A stretch of DNA of 64,000 bases. Origin: Cheilinus undulatus. Taxonomy: Eukaryota > Chordata > Actinopteri > Labriformes > Labridae. Every line of letters begins with the position of its first letter. Position 1 is the stretch's first letter. Of this stretch, positions 1 through 10,739 are shown in pieces. The notes under the pieces are model-generated. The model was given only the letters and a program-made list of their open reading frames with translations. It was not told the DNA's origin and ran no database searches. A program made the position numbers and the translations under genes. The stretch lies in NCBI RefSeq assembly GCF_018320785.1, contig NC_054881.1:21452275-21516274 (forward strand), written 5' to 3'.

Positions 1-1010
1 TTTATATTTGTATAATAAAATACAATATTATCCCCCATGCCAATGTTAATACTTAATACTCATCTGAAATTTCATGGGGCACAATTAGGCTACAGCTCAC
101 ACTTAGCACAAAATTTTGAGATTTTATTTTTAGGTCATATTGCCCAGCCTTAACACTGTGGTATGGTTAGCAATGTAAGCTGGGGCGCTTAAAAACGTAT
201 GTTAGCTTTTGTCCTAGAGTGGGTAAAAATAACTGAACATGTATTTCCTTTCATCTAAGCCCTATATCTAAAATAAGAAATTATGTTCTTTGTCTGTATC
301 TCTGTCTTTTTTAAGGCTCATGCAAAGCAAAATCAGAAATTGGTCTCTCACTACAGAGAATACATTGGGAAAAAAGTTGCTGTAAACATGTGAAAAGACT
401 TAGAATGATGTTTGAGTGAGTTGTAGATTTGGACTGTACAAAAGTTTTTCCATCATTCAAGTATTTTATTTCATTTTTTAGTTTCTTTCTATTCTGGGGT
501 GGGGGTGGAGGATGGAAATTGGAGGCTTTAAGATGTAATGGGGTTCCTAAGCATCCCATTAAAGCTACAATGATGTTAAACCATTGAGCATTTTGCCATC
601 TTTGGTTCTCTTGTTCGATTGCAAGTTACCGTAACTTCAACACTGCAGCTTAGCAAACTAACTAATGTCTTCATTACCCATGTGCATCTTTCTAGAATGC
701 CAGAATTTGAAGAACAGCTTGTTCAGTTGATTAAGATGAGGAGGTCAGAGGAGTTCAAAATCTGATTCTGGCTTTGGTGGCTCAGACATTGGCTTGGCAG
801 GTCTAACAGAGCAGTCAGACGAAGAAAGAGGCACGACTCTCCCATGAGTGGTTGTGGTTTCAGCACATTTAACAGACCGGCTCACAGCAACCCAGAGCAG
901 AGACTATTGCTTAATTTCTCATTATTCTGAAACTTAATTTCACGCACTGTGAGATTTTTTTCATATTACTGAAACTTGGGCCAGTTGTCAATAGCACAGT
1001 CCTCTGTTGG
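1..1010. other. rusc2 intron, no gene seen
   Basis: This is intronic sequence 3' of the last visible rusc2 exon. Both strands were read for RUN-domain residues without success. It is AT-rich with short poly-T runs and no recognised repeat. Confidence 0.5.
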
Positions 1011-2118
1011 ACAACCCCAGTTCTAAAAAAGTTGGGTCACTTTGTTAAATGTACATTTAAACAGAATGCAATTGTTTGCAAATCTTACTATAATTGGCAG
1101 TGTGTCTGTCTATCTGTCTGTCTCAGGTAGCTCTTATATGTTAGGTCGGTCGTGTGGTGCTGTGTTAAAGCTACACAAATACACTAAAAGTCTGGAATAA
1201 CTCAAAAGGCTCAGCTTTAATGCTCCCCTTATTGTGTTGTTGGCTCATCACTGCACACATGCAGCGGTGCACAGAGACACTGAGCCATTATGTTGTTATT
1301 TGAGAAAACACCCCTTTCCATGCAGATTGGCCTTATAGCATTAAGCATTTAATGTTGATGGCAGTAATAGCACCACTTAGATAGAGTTAAGATTAGCCTA
1401 TTTTCTGTGAGAGCTGATGGAAGTGTGCTACAGTTTTATGGAGTGGTGCGTAAGTGAACATATCAATAATGCCTCTGATCAAAAACGCACTGTCTGTAAT
1501 TCTGGATATTTAACACAGATTGCCAGGATCTGTGCAGGATGCAGACGGGATCTGACACACCTGCTGGCGGGAGTGGATGACACCCACTGTGGGGCCGGTG
1601 CAGGGCACTAGCCTCATGCACTCATGTTCACATAGAACATAAAAAATATATCAGATGTTAAAACTGAGACATTTTACCATTTCATAGCTATATGAACATG
1701 ATCCAGAAAGGCCAGTCAACTCCTGGCCAGAGCTCATTTGAAATGGACAGAGGCCAAATAGAAAACTGTCCAGTAGAAAAAGTTTGGCATATCTTAAAAC
1801 AAAAAAACCTGGCAAATACCCAAGACTGTTAAGGGGCTAGAATCCTATATCAGACAAGAATGAGACAACATTCCTCCCACTAAAGTCCAGGGGATGCTAC
1901 ACAATGATAAACGTGGCCCTGTCCCTACTTTTTCGAGATGTGTTGCCACCATAAAAATTCTAAACGGGCTTCCATTTTTCATGAAATGATGAAATGATAA
2001 AATGTTTCTGTTTTAACATCTGTTGTTCATGCTCTATTGTAAATAAAATCTTGGTTTATGAAATTTGCAAATCATTGCATACACAGTGCCCCATCTTTTT
2101 TTGAATTGTAGTTGTATG
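1011..2118 (+). mobile_element. Tc1-like DNA transposon, degenerate and interrupted
   Basis: The left end (ACAACCCCAGTTCTAAAAAA from 1011) and right end (rc ACAACTACAATTCAAAAAAA to about 2118) are inverted repeats of a fish Tc1-like family that I recognise from its CCCCAATTCCAAAAAAGTTG-type ends and its TTTGCAAATC subterminal motif. Transposase remnants remain near 1690-1800 (ATGATCCAGAAAGGCC, GAGCTCATTTGAAATGGACA) and 1810-1930. About 540 bp (roughly 1086-1628) does not fit the family and looks like an insertion or replacement. There is no intact frame. Confidence 0.8.
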
Positions 2119-2238
2119 ACAAAACTATAGTCCAAAATTTTTACACAGCAGATCATTATTACAGCATTTGAGCTTCTACCCCTGGGTGTGACATCAGAGT
2201 AAAATGGCCTTTATAGACATGCAGTGAATGTTCCTCAC

Positions 2239-3228
2239 CTCTCCTCTGCAGATGGCTGATGGACATGGACTCATAAGACGTATCAGGTGAGAGGCAGAAC
2301 TCTGCTGGCGGCTTGTCACTCAAGATCAAAGATTCATTGTGCTGGCTCTGACTGGACTTCCCGTTGAGAAAAGCAGAGTCCGAGTTTTGCTGTGAGTACA
2401 GCCCTGAAGCGGCCAAGGAGAGCAGAGAGCTTAAAGAGGAAAGAGGAGCGACTGAGGAGAGAGCAGCTGTGAAACTACCATGAAAAAAGCCAGAATCAGC
2501 AGCAGGTGCTGCCCTCTTTTCAGGTTGTGTGGTTGTGATGGGAGACAGGGTTACCTGACGGTTAGGGTGATGAGCGTCAGTGGTTAGGGGTAAAGTGGGT
2601 GGTGTGTTGGAGAAAACGGAATGGTATGAGGAGTTGGACTTGATTGGACTTTTTGCCTCAGTGTTGGCATGCCCCTGCTTTGGGGTGAGGTTGATAAGGT
2701 CCTGGTAGGTGGGGACTTTAGCAAGGCTAGACTGATTTAGGGTTGGGGTCACTTTGAGAAAAGAGTGAGTTTTGCCTGAGTTTGGGCTTGTTTTATCTCG
2801 CACTTGTCCCTGGTTGGGCTTTGGACTTGTGTACGTTGGCTCCAGGCTGCTTTTTGATGTGCATGGACTCTGGCGTCCTTGGCCTCTGCTGGACTGGCTC
2901 CACGTATGTCTGCGGCTGAAGCACTCAGGACTCGGCGTGCAGGTGGAGCAGGTATCTGAACTTGAAGGAGCTTCTAGGAAGACGGGACAGGCACTGCCCA
3001 TGGGTGAGAGCTGAAGGTTAGTGAAGCACTGACTCCTTTTGCCTTTAAACTTAAAGCCTGATTGGGTGCTACCATTGGACTTTTGGTTTATGTACTGATC
3101 AAGAAGACAGCCCAGGTGCTGGGTCTGGGGTTTGTCTGCTGGCACCAGGACAAAAGGCTGGATGGGCAGGGAGGTTGGTCTCTGGGCTTTACTGTAGCGA
3201 ATAACTGCATTTTCCATCGAACATGCTC
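2239..3228 (-). CDS. rusc2: rusc2 third coding exon, up to the RUN domain boundary
   Basis: The acceptor TCCTTACAG is followed by GACSMENAVIRYSKAQRPTS when joined to the preceding phase-1 base. This carries the RYSKxQRPTxLPIQPFV signature of RUSC2. The exon ends with EKPPAEFCLSPD-like sequence (here DKPPAEFCLSPDTSYE) and HLQRR, then GAGAG|GTGAGG in phase 1. In the mammalian protein this point is followed immediately by the RUN domain. No later exon could be found between 2238 and position 1. Confidence 0.9.
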
Positions 3229-6200
3229 CTGTAAGGACACAAAAAAAGGAGGGGCAGGTGTTAGCATCACATAGCTCTAAAAACAGAAGTTGTCTATCTT
3301 TCTACAGCAACAAATACATGAAAACTAAATCAGTGATTACCCTTTTCAGCAGCATTGGTATCACAGTGCTCTTGGTCCAGAATCACAGATGGCAGTGTGG
3401 ATGCAGAGCTGGTTCCTTGGCATTTACAGCTATGTGGGCTACACTTGCTGGGGCACACTGAACAGGTTGTGTAGGAGAGGTTTTGGATGCTGTCTGTGTG
3501 TCTTTTCATGCAGGGAGCTTGTTCAGTGGAGGTGCTGGCTTCTTGGTAATCACAGGCCGGAAACTGCGAGGCGAGGCTTCTCTGTGCAGAGGAGAGCATC
3601 TTTTCTTTTTGTTGATCCTCTTTCTCCTATTGGTGAGAAAAAATAGAGCTGCCTATGATTACATAATCAAAACACATGCATCATAATACAAGATTGTTCT
3701 GTCGCTGTCTAACACAAAACCTCTTAACAATGTGATTCATTAGCTAAATTGTGAATGCTGGTTTCATGTTCACAACATCTATTCTTGGGCATTTGTAAAT
3801 ACACATGGATTCCCCGCGGTCACCAAAGTCATTAATGGCGCACTCACACTAGCCCATCTGTACCGTGCTGTTTTCCAACCATGCTAAATCCCGTTTGACC
3901 CCCTCCCTGTCCCCCACTTGGCCCGCACTCGCAATGCTCAACGCATCCAGGCCTGGGCACAGATACGTCACACGCCGACGTCATCACACGAAGCCTCCAT
4001 TGTTGATGAACTTATATGAGTTGAGGACTCCGTATACATAAGTGTTGTTGTTTGGCTGTGAAATAGCAACAGATTTATACGATATCTGATCTGACACCGG
4101 GGTTATTTCACCAGACCTGGGATCAGTAGCTACGTTAGCTATAGAGAGCCCAGTGAAGAGAGAGAGAAAGCAGTTCATAGCGGAGAGTTATCCCTCAAAG
4201 CATATAATCTTGAGCCTGATCAGAGTTCCAAGCACTTCTACAGAATGAAACCCAGACTTTATAACTTGTACGAGCTACTCCAGTCATTCCTCTGCATGTT
4301 CCTATACTATCTGAATCCCCCTGGTATTCCTTTATGCACCATGAACTGTGCCGTCTCTCAGCGTATTTTTGGATGCCTTTCAGTGCTGCACCAAACAAGC
4401 TCTAATGTCATAGGGCAATCACAGTCACAGTCTGTGTCCAGAGCGGGATTAAATGTTCAGTTAAGTTTTTTTTTGTTTTGTTTTTTTTACCGCGACAAGA
4501 GCAATTTTAACCATCCGATGAGAGCTGGAGGTGAATACGCCACAGGATTAATAAACGATGTTTCTTTCAAACGTCAGTGACCAAGACCACAATTCCACTT
4601 CTTATTAACATGAAATAGAAGTAAAGGTAAATTAATTCAGTGGATGATAGTATGGTATTATCATTTTATAATAAGAGAGGTTAAATCAGCTGTGTGATTA
4701 ACCCCTGCACACACTTGTCCGTGTATTTGGCACTCTCCTTTATGCACTGAGGATGAAAGGTGTTTGTTATCCTGTGAGATGCTGTTTGAGGCTCAATCAA
4801 GGGAAGAAGCTTTATTTCACAAACCAAGAATCCACTCACAGTTGTTAAAGCCTGACTTTGCCAGAAACTGGTCAGAAATGGGCACTGGACTGGGATTCAT
4901 TAGAACAAGGTCATAGTGGAGCTGTGCGAAGTTCAGTTCTTCAGCCCTTATAAAATCTTTGTAACTTGTTGAAATACAATGAGACAAAATATATAGTTCT
5001 CTGTATCTTTCTAGAAAAAAAACCTGCTGTCTCTAGCATGCAGCTGCTGCCTGGTGTACTGTGCATTTTCAAATGAGTCTTTTTGTTGTTACTTCACGTT
5101 ACATCACATTCCTGCGCTTGTGCTCCTTCATTTGCATTCGTGCCGTGCCTAGGCCCACCTCGTCCTTCCGTGCCGGGGCCGCGAAGCGTGCTGCACAGAA
5201 GCATAGAATGATTGCACTCACCCTGGCCAAACATACCAGACTTTAGGCTGAAACGGGCCCAGGCACGGTACGGATGGCCTAGTGTGAGTGCACCCTAAGT
5301 CTGCAGCAGGGACTTAGAACAGGTCAATATGATGTGTTTATTGGTAAGGTACCATTTTTGTAGTATAAAGACACCTTTACCTGGAGAATCCAGTCACTGG
5401 TTAATCAGTATTCCTGGCTGCCATTACACCATGAAGACAAAAGAACACTCCAAGCAACTCACAGAAAAGGTTATTAAAAAGTATAAGTCAGGGGATGGAT
5501 ACAAAAAAAATCCAAGGAACTGAAAATCCCCCAGAGTTCAGTTAAATCCATCATCAAGAAATGGAAGGAATATGGCACATGTGTAAATCTGCCTAGATCA
5601 GACCATCCTCACAAACTAAGTGGCCATGCAAGAAGGAAACGAGTGAGAGAAGCCACCAAGACACCTACGTATGACTACTCTGAAGTAGTTACAAGCGTCA
5701 GCAGCTGAGATGGGACACTCTGTATACAAATGATGCCAGTCCCCAGTCAAAGCTTTACTTGAGTGGCAAAGAGAAAGCCACTGCAAGACTCGTAAAGGTA
5801 GAGGGTAAAATGAATGCAGCAAATTATAGGAAATCCTGAAGGACAATCTTATTCAGTCTGCAAGAGAAATACGGTTTGGGAGAAGATTTATTGTGAAATG
5901 TTTAAAGACAAAAAGGTGAATATTCTGGAGTCAAATCCCATGTCTCAATCTAAAACAGAACATGAAAAGGGATGTTAACACCTAATCCCTGTGCAACCTG
6001 AAAAACCTTTGCAGTTCTGCAAAGAAGAATAGAGCTCATATTGCCCCGTATTACCCCTCTTGAACATTATGCTCCCAGAATTTGGGCCTCTTTGTGTCAC
6101 CTATATATTATTTTATACAATGCATTAACAGGGATTTAGATTCAATTTGAACATTCAGATACCAAGCAGCAACCCTAGATGCTTTATGTGGATGCAACTC

Positions 6201-8196
6201 ACTGCAAACTAAAATCTATTTGATATCTAATAGCTCAGACAACAGAGGTGGTCTGGGATGCCTTAATCCAAGATGGATCGGTTTGCAACATGTAGGGGCA
6301 TGTTTAGAGATCCATATTATTTGTCTCAAATAAGTAATAAGAACAGCTCTTCATTCGGTACCATTTTGTATTTATGTCATTATAACAAAAAACATGACGG
6401 ATAAAGGGAAACACCTTCTCAAACTGGAGCTGGCTTCCATTCTTCATAAAGCTCTTCACTCACAGAACCGGTGGTTTACAAATGACATGTCATGACTCCC
6501 CTATCAAGCGCTGTTTTGAAATGGTTTGTAATTTCAATTTAACCAGTACAACCCTCAATTTATTTTTTAACTATTATATCACTGTTTCATTTAAAAACAT
6601 CTTTTGACAAAACGAGAGGCTCTAGTTGGTGGCTAATCTGCCCATGTCCATTTGTATTGGCAGTGGCTTCACTGAATGGATACCAATCCACAGTAAGAGA
6701 GCCACTGACATGATGTCTGGGATGTTGCATAAGAGGAGGGCAAGTGAGTTCAGATATCAGGCCGTCACTGAAGATGTTTGTCACTACACAGTATGGATGA
6801 CGGACGAAGTGCAAAGTGTTGTCTAATAACCCCGTAGTCTCTCTGTGAAGTGTATTTAGGTAGCATTTATGAGTTGTAAATCTAGATTGAAAGAGAAGAG
6901 CTGACCTTGTTCCAAGCTTACCTTCTTGTTTTCTCTGTGTTGTTCTTCCATCTTGTGATCAACACAGTGCGTCTCAGAAGAAGGGGCAGGGCTACTTCTC
7001 CTCTCGGAGTTGTGACCCTCAGGGCAGCTGGTGAGGCTGGTCCAGGCTGGGCTGGGCGACTGGGAGGAAAGGTCACAGGTCACAAGCTTGTAGTACTTCT
7101 GGTTGGTCCCCATGGCCAGCGTGGCTTGGCTTTGGAGACAGGCAGTCAGATCTGATACCTCCAGTGAGGAAAGACCTGGGGGGAGGGGCTCCAGGGAGTA
7201 AAGATTGCAGTTAGAGTCGAGGCCCTGAGGAGACCAGGGACTCGTCTCTATGTTCTGTTTTTCTTTGAGGGGAGAGTAAAGTGTTGAATGATCATGTTGG
7301 AGGCCTTGGGCTGGAGTCTTAGGAACAGGCTGGAGATTGAGAAATACAGATCCCTCAGTTGACTCCGAGGGGTGGAGAGCAGGGCTGCTGAGGTCATGTG
7401 GAGTGGCAGGGTTGTTGCTCCTGTTGTAGATGGTGCAAAAGTTTACCAAAACACCATCAGAGCTGTTACAGGAGGAGTCACTGACATACTCTGTGTGACC
7501 ATTTGTGAACAGCTCTGGAGAACATTTTTGTTGGCTGTGTGTGCAACAAGAAATGTTATCCTTCAATATGTCTGAGTCCTGCTCTCCATACGCAATGCTA
7601 CCAGATCTGCCAACTTGAAAGCACTCCAAAATGGTCCCTTCATTGCCCCATTCACTGTCCATGTTCTGGTGTGACATAGTGTAATCTCTGGCACCATTAC
7701 TGACAGGCCAGTTTGAGTTTCCATGCAGCACAAAAGACGAGTCCTCATGATATCTGTGCAGATTTCCTCCATCGCTATCATCATCTTCATCATCCTCGTC
7801 TAGTTCTGAGTTTGGCAGGAATGAGTTGTGCAGCCTCAGACTGCCTTTTGCTCCAGAGCTCTCCTTTTTCAAAAGGGAACTTATTTCCTCCGGTGATGAG
7901 GTGGAGTCGTACCTCCCGCTGCTATCACTGCCCCCCTCCTCCTCTGCTCGCTCCTCATTCAGGCTGCTGTAGCTGCTGGAGAAATGTTTCCGCCCTCCAG
8001 TAAAGGTGTGTTCCTGGTTCAGAGAGTCTTGTTCAGGGAGGGATACGGCTCGAGTCAGACCTGCTGAGCACAGCCGGCTAGGTCTCTTGGTGGAGCTGCA
8101 CAGAGCTTGGACAGGAAGTCGCCAAGTGGGAAGCTGAACCACGGGATAATGGCAGGCAATCAGGGTGTCCCCTGAGAGACTGGAGGTTCCTATCAT
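2239..8196 (-). CDS. rusc2: RUN and SH3 domain-containing protein 2 (rusc2), 5' part of coding region, three exons
   Basis: RUSC2 (iporin) is a cytosolic adaptor of the Rab/AP-1 trafficking machinery, with a long disordered N-terminal half followed by RUN and SH3 domains. Three exons join in frame (8196-6922 phase 0; 3626-3341; 3228-2239), giving about 850 residues of the N-terminal half. Recognisable conserved blocks are the start GDTLIACHYPVVQLP, the YVSDSSCNSSDGVLV block, the YYKLVTCDLSSQS block, the VIRYSKAQRPTSLPIQPF block and the KPPAEFCLSPDTSYESMSI block just before the RUN domain. All junctions have consensus sites (AAG|GTAAGC, CAATAG|GAG, AAAAGG|GTAATC, TTACAG|GAG, GAGAG|GTGAGG). The RUN and SH3 exons are not in the window and must lie before position 1. 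I could not find the RSRSYDRSL / SFAELAKG segment that I recall from the mammalian protein between exons 2 and 3. It may be lost, or in an exon I missed. The sequence alone does not tell which duplicate this is. Confidence 0.9.
3341..3626 (-). CDS. rusc2: rusc2 second coding exon
   Basis: The acceptor is TTTTTTCTCACCAATAG with reading beginning E-K-E-D-Q-Q-K-E-K-M, which continues exon 1 in phase 0. The donor AAAAGG|GTAATC leaves phase 1. The 95 codons are Ser/Cys-rich and not recognisably conserved, so this is the least certain rusc2 exon. Support is the exact phase match on both sides and the lack of any stop. Confidence 0.72.
3837..5295. mobile_element. Non-autonomous DNA element with about 33-bp inverted ends
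   Basis: The left end GGCGCACTCACACTAGCCCA at 3837 matches the inverted right end GGGTGCACTCACACTAGGCC ending at 5295, and the match extends through CCATCTGTACCGTGC / CCATCCGTACCGTGC. The element lies inside rusc2 intron 2. ORFs inside it (for example plus 4245-4580) match no transposase I recognise. No convincing target-site duplication was found, so the superfamily (hAT or Harbinger) is open. Confidence 0.7.
5310..6035 (+). mobile_element. Tc1-like transposon fragment with broken transposase
   Basis: The leader (TTTACCTGGAGAATCCAGTC) and the transposase N-terminus MKTKEHSKQLTEKVIKKYKS (from 5431) belong to a second fish Tc1-like family. The DNA-binding region is followed by frameshifts and stops. 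Later pieces (GTAAAATGAATGCAGCAAAT near 5807, TTTGCAAAGAAGAATAG near 6015) show a large internal deletion of the catalytic domain. It abuts the preceding inverted-repeat element. Confidence 0.85.
6036..6830. other. rusc2 intron 2 remainder, no gene seen
   Basis: AT-rich intronic sequence without a recognised repeat or conserved reading frame. Confidence 0.4.
6922..8196 (-). CDS. rusc2: rusc2 first coding exon (425 codons)
   Basis: The exon begins in 5' UTR at 8251 after a CTTAG acceptor. The start at 8196 is chosen because MIGTSSLSGDTLI aligns with the conserved RUSC2 N-terminus (mammalian form begins MDSPPKLTGETLI). The protein is Ser-rich and low in structure, with an acidic run (ELDEDDEDDDSDGG) near residue 133-147. 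The conserved SDSSCNSSDGVLVNF block lies near residue 240 and the TCDLSSQSPSPAW block near residue 370. The donor AAG|GTAAGC at 6922/6921 leaves phase 0. A second GT (AAG|GTCAGC) sits about 15 bases further on and could serve as an alternative donor. Confidence 0.9.
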
Positions 8197-8234
8197 GCTG
8201 CTGGATGAGGATGGACCATAGAAACTCTCTCCAT
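8193..8234 (-). other. Upstream ORF overlapping the rusc2 start codon
   Basis: Inside the exon that begins at 8251, the first ATG (8234) opens a 13-codon frame. Its stop TGA shares bases with the main start (ATGA at 8196-8193), an arrangement typical of termination-reinitiation or dampened translation. Confidence 0.6.
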
Positions 8235-8251
8235 GTTTCCGAATTTATATC

Positions 8252-9370
8252 CTAAGAGAAAGGATTAAAAAAAAGTTATGAAACAGATACCAAAGTAACT
8301 AATATGCAGATACCAGTTCCAGTTCAGATACCAGTAGGGGTTGTCCAGTGCATCTGTTGAATATCAGAATTCACAGATATAAGAAACATTTTGAATAAAG
8401 CCCCAAATGTAAAACAACTGCCAGATGGTCTGCTTCCTCACTCCTCTCTCAGCTAACTTTGACTCAACTTCTCTTTGTATCCGTATTGGCTACAAAGGGT
8501 TCTGAAATATTGGCGTACCTGACATACAATATTAGTCGTGTTTTTGTCTCTATAATTCTACAAACCCATATTCCAAATGACTGAATGGCACATAAACTAC
8601 CCTCTCCCTGTGGCTACAGGTAGTTTCTATCAGGTTTCTGTCCATCTATAAAGAAGCACACTTCCTTGCTGCACAAGGAGGCACCATTCATATATTTACT
8701 GATATACGGACAGCAGTCACATATCTGAGTGAAAACGAGGGGTTTGTCAAGGATAACAAGATGTAGGCAATCCTTATTTGCCACCTATAGCAAGTAGGTT
8801 TTTCTGCTATTAATGGTGGAGTTCTCTATTTGCTTATGCTAAAATCTAAAAATATGAACTGTTTGTTTAAAGAAGGAGTGAAAATAATAGGGGCTTCACA
8901 ATTAAATGAAAACTGTAAAGCTACTGACTCAAATATGAGAATTTGCACTAAACAAATTAATATGCCCGCATTAAATGCAATGACTAAGAAAAATGTCTTC
9001 AGCAAAGGAGCCATGCTTTCCTTAGATTAATCCTTAGATTACTGAATGACAGTTTAGTGGTAATTAAAAGATTTCCAGGTGGTTCTTTTTGAGTATTATG
9101 AAAAAAATGAAAGACAGCAGATAGAAAATGTGAGCTGTAGTTAATATTAGGTATGCTTTATATTATCAGCTTTTAATATGATATTAGTATTGGCACAAAT
9201 TGGCAGAATAAATAATATATGTAATTATTGTACTAGCAGATATGAAATTCCAGTGATATTTACAACTATTATATCAGATCAGATTTCTACAGTAATGTCA
9301 ATCAAATACAAATATGTTATGGAAAAAACTGCTGAACCACTATGGAATTTGGTCAGTCACTTTACACTTT
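8252..9370. other. rusc2 intron 1, proximal part, nothing recognised
   Basis: The polypyrimidine tract and acceptor (TTTCTCTTAG) occupy its 3' end on the minus strand. The remainder is AT-rich and unassigned. Confidence 0.4.
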
Positions 9371-9590
9371 AAAAGGGGTGAATATTAATGCAATCACTTG
9401 TTTTACATTACATATTTTCATTTTATTGACATTACTTTGTAAAAATCTGTTTTCACCTTGACATGCAGAGGTTTATTTGCGATTCTTTTTAGTAAAAAAA
9501 AAATTTAAATGAACTTGGCCATGTTTGATTTATAAAATTAATAAAAGAGTAAAACATCCATGGGGATGAATATTTTTTTTGCCACCTTCT
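9371..9590 (+). mobile_element. Tc1-like 3' end remnant
   Basis: AAAAGGGGTGAATATTAATG, then ATTACTTTGTAAAAATCTGT and CATGGGGATGAATATTTTTT, reproduce in order the 3' untranslated region and terminal repeat of the same Tc1-like family as at 5310-6035. No transposase sequence remains. Confidence 0.75.
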
Positions 9591-9685
9591 CACTGTGGAT
9601 ATTGGTATTAGTCAAAATGAATTAGTAAATCTCAGCATATCAAATATTAACCAAAATCCAATATTTTTGCATCCCTAATTAATAC

Positions 9686-10489
9686 TAGGGCTGAAATGAT
9701 TGCTGGAATTATCCGAGTGATTCGATTCAAAAACACTGGCGTCTTGATTCCAGCGTATTTTTCAAAAAGTTTCAGCATTCTGAATAATTTGATAAGACTT
9801 ATATTGATAATGAATTGACACCAATAAAATATAAACACTCTATTGCCACAGACAGTGACTAAGAGAGAGAACAAATAGGTCAAAGTTCATCATCATACAG
9901 TCAGGATTCAACAGGTCATAGAAGCAGCGTTATCCCTTAAAATGTGTTCTCCATGTCAATGGATGGTCCTAAAAGGTCAGATTTTTAAGGTGGATAAACT
10001 CACAAACAAAAACATGCAAAAAAATTAAAAGTGAACACCCTTCAAAAAATAAGAATGTATTCATGCAATCTAAAGGCTCAGCTTTCAGACATCATTAGAT
10101 AACTGTATGAATGATGAAACTTTATTCTTGCTAGAATGTGAAATATTACATTCATACATAGAGGATTTTGAAATTATTAAGAGTGCCTTTACTTTAATGG
10201 CAAATTGGAAAATAAATATAAACTACTTTAAGAAATGTAAACTGTCATCAGAACTTCATTGCACTTAAAAATATATTTTCTTCAGAGAACCTGTTAATAC
10301 TAATTTTTAATATAGAAGTAGTTCATTTAGGGGCCAATATTCTTTTCTCATTTGTCTAGTACTACTTTTCTTAAAAATCAAAAGTGATTGATTAAAAAAA
10401 TGCAATGTTTTTTATTAGAGCACTCGATTAATCACCAGAAGAATCGATAGAGTACTCGATTACAAAAAGAACTGATTACTGCAGCCCCA
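9686..10489. mobile_element. hAT-type non-autonomous element
   Basis: The ends are TAGGGCTGAAAT and rc TGGGGCTGCAGT. It is flanked by near-identical 8-bp target duplications, ATTAATAC (9678-9685) and TTTAATAC (10490-10497). The CTCGATTA/ATCGATAGAG subterminal motifs are typical of abundant fish hAT relatives. No transposase is seen in 804 bp. Confidence 0.75.
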
Positions 10490-10688
10490 TTTAATACGCT
10501 ATTTTATTTATTGTATTCAATTTCATTATTATATCATTGGAGATGTGTTAACATCAATCAGTATCCCTCATATTGTGCAGGTTTCTAATGTTTCAGAAAA
10601 TCTAAAGAAACTAAGACTCAGAAATCTGCTTTGAATGCATCAGTGGTTCATTACCATTTTATGTAATTATGCTCACAATGCTGGATAC

Positions 10689-10693
<5 letters not shown>

Positions 10694-10733
<40 letters not shown>
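10694..10733. repeat. (TA)n microsatellite
   Basis: About 20 uninterrupted TA units inside rusc2 intron 1. Confidence 0.98.
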
Positions 10734-10735
<2 letters not shown>

Positions 10736-10739
10736 AAAT

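Noticed and set aside
2772-3014. Plus-strand ORF opposite rusc2 exon 3
   Set aside because: It is antisense to a conserved coding exon, so the openness comes from the real frame.
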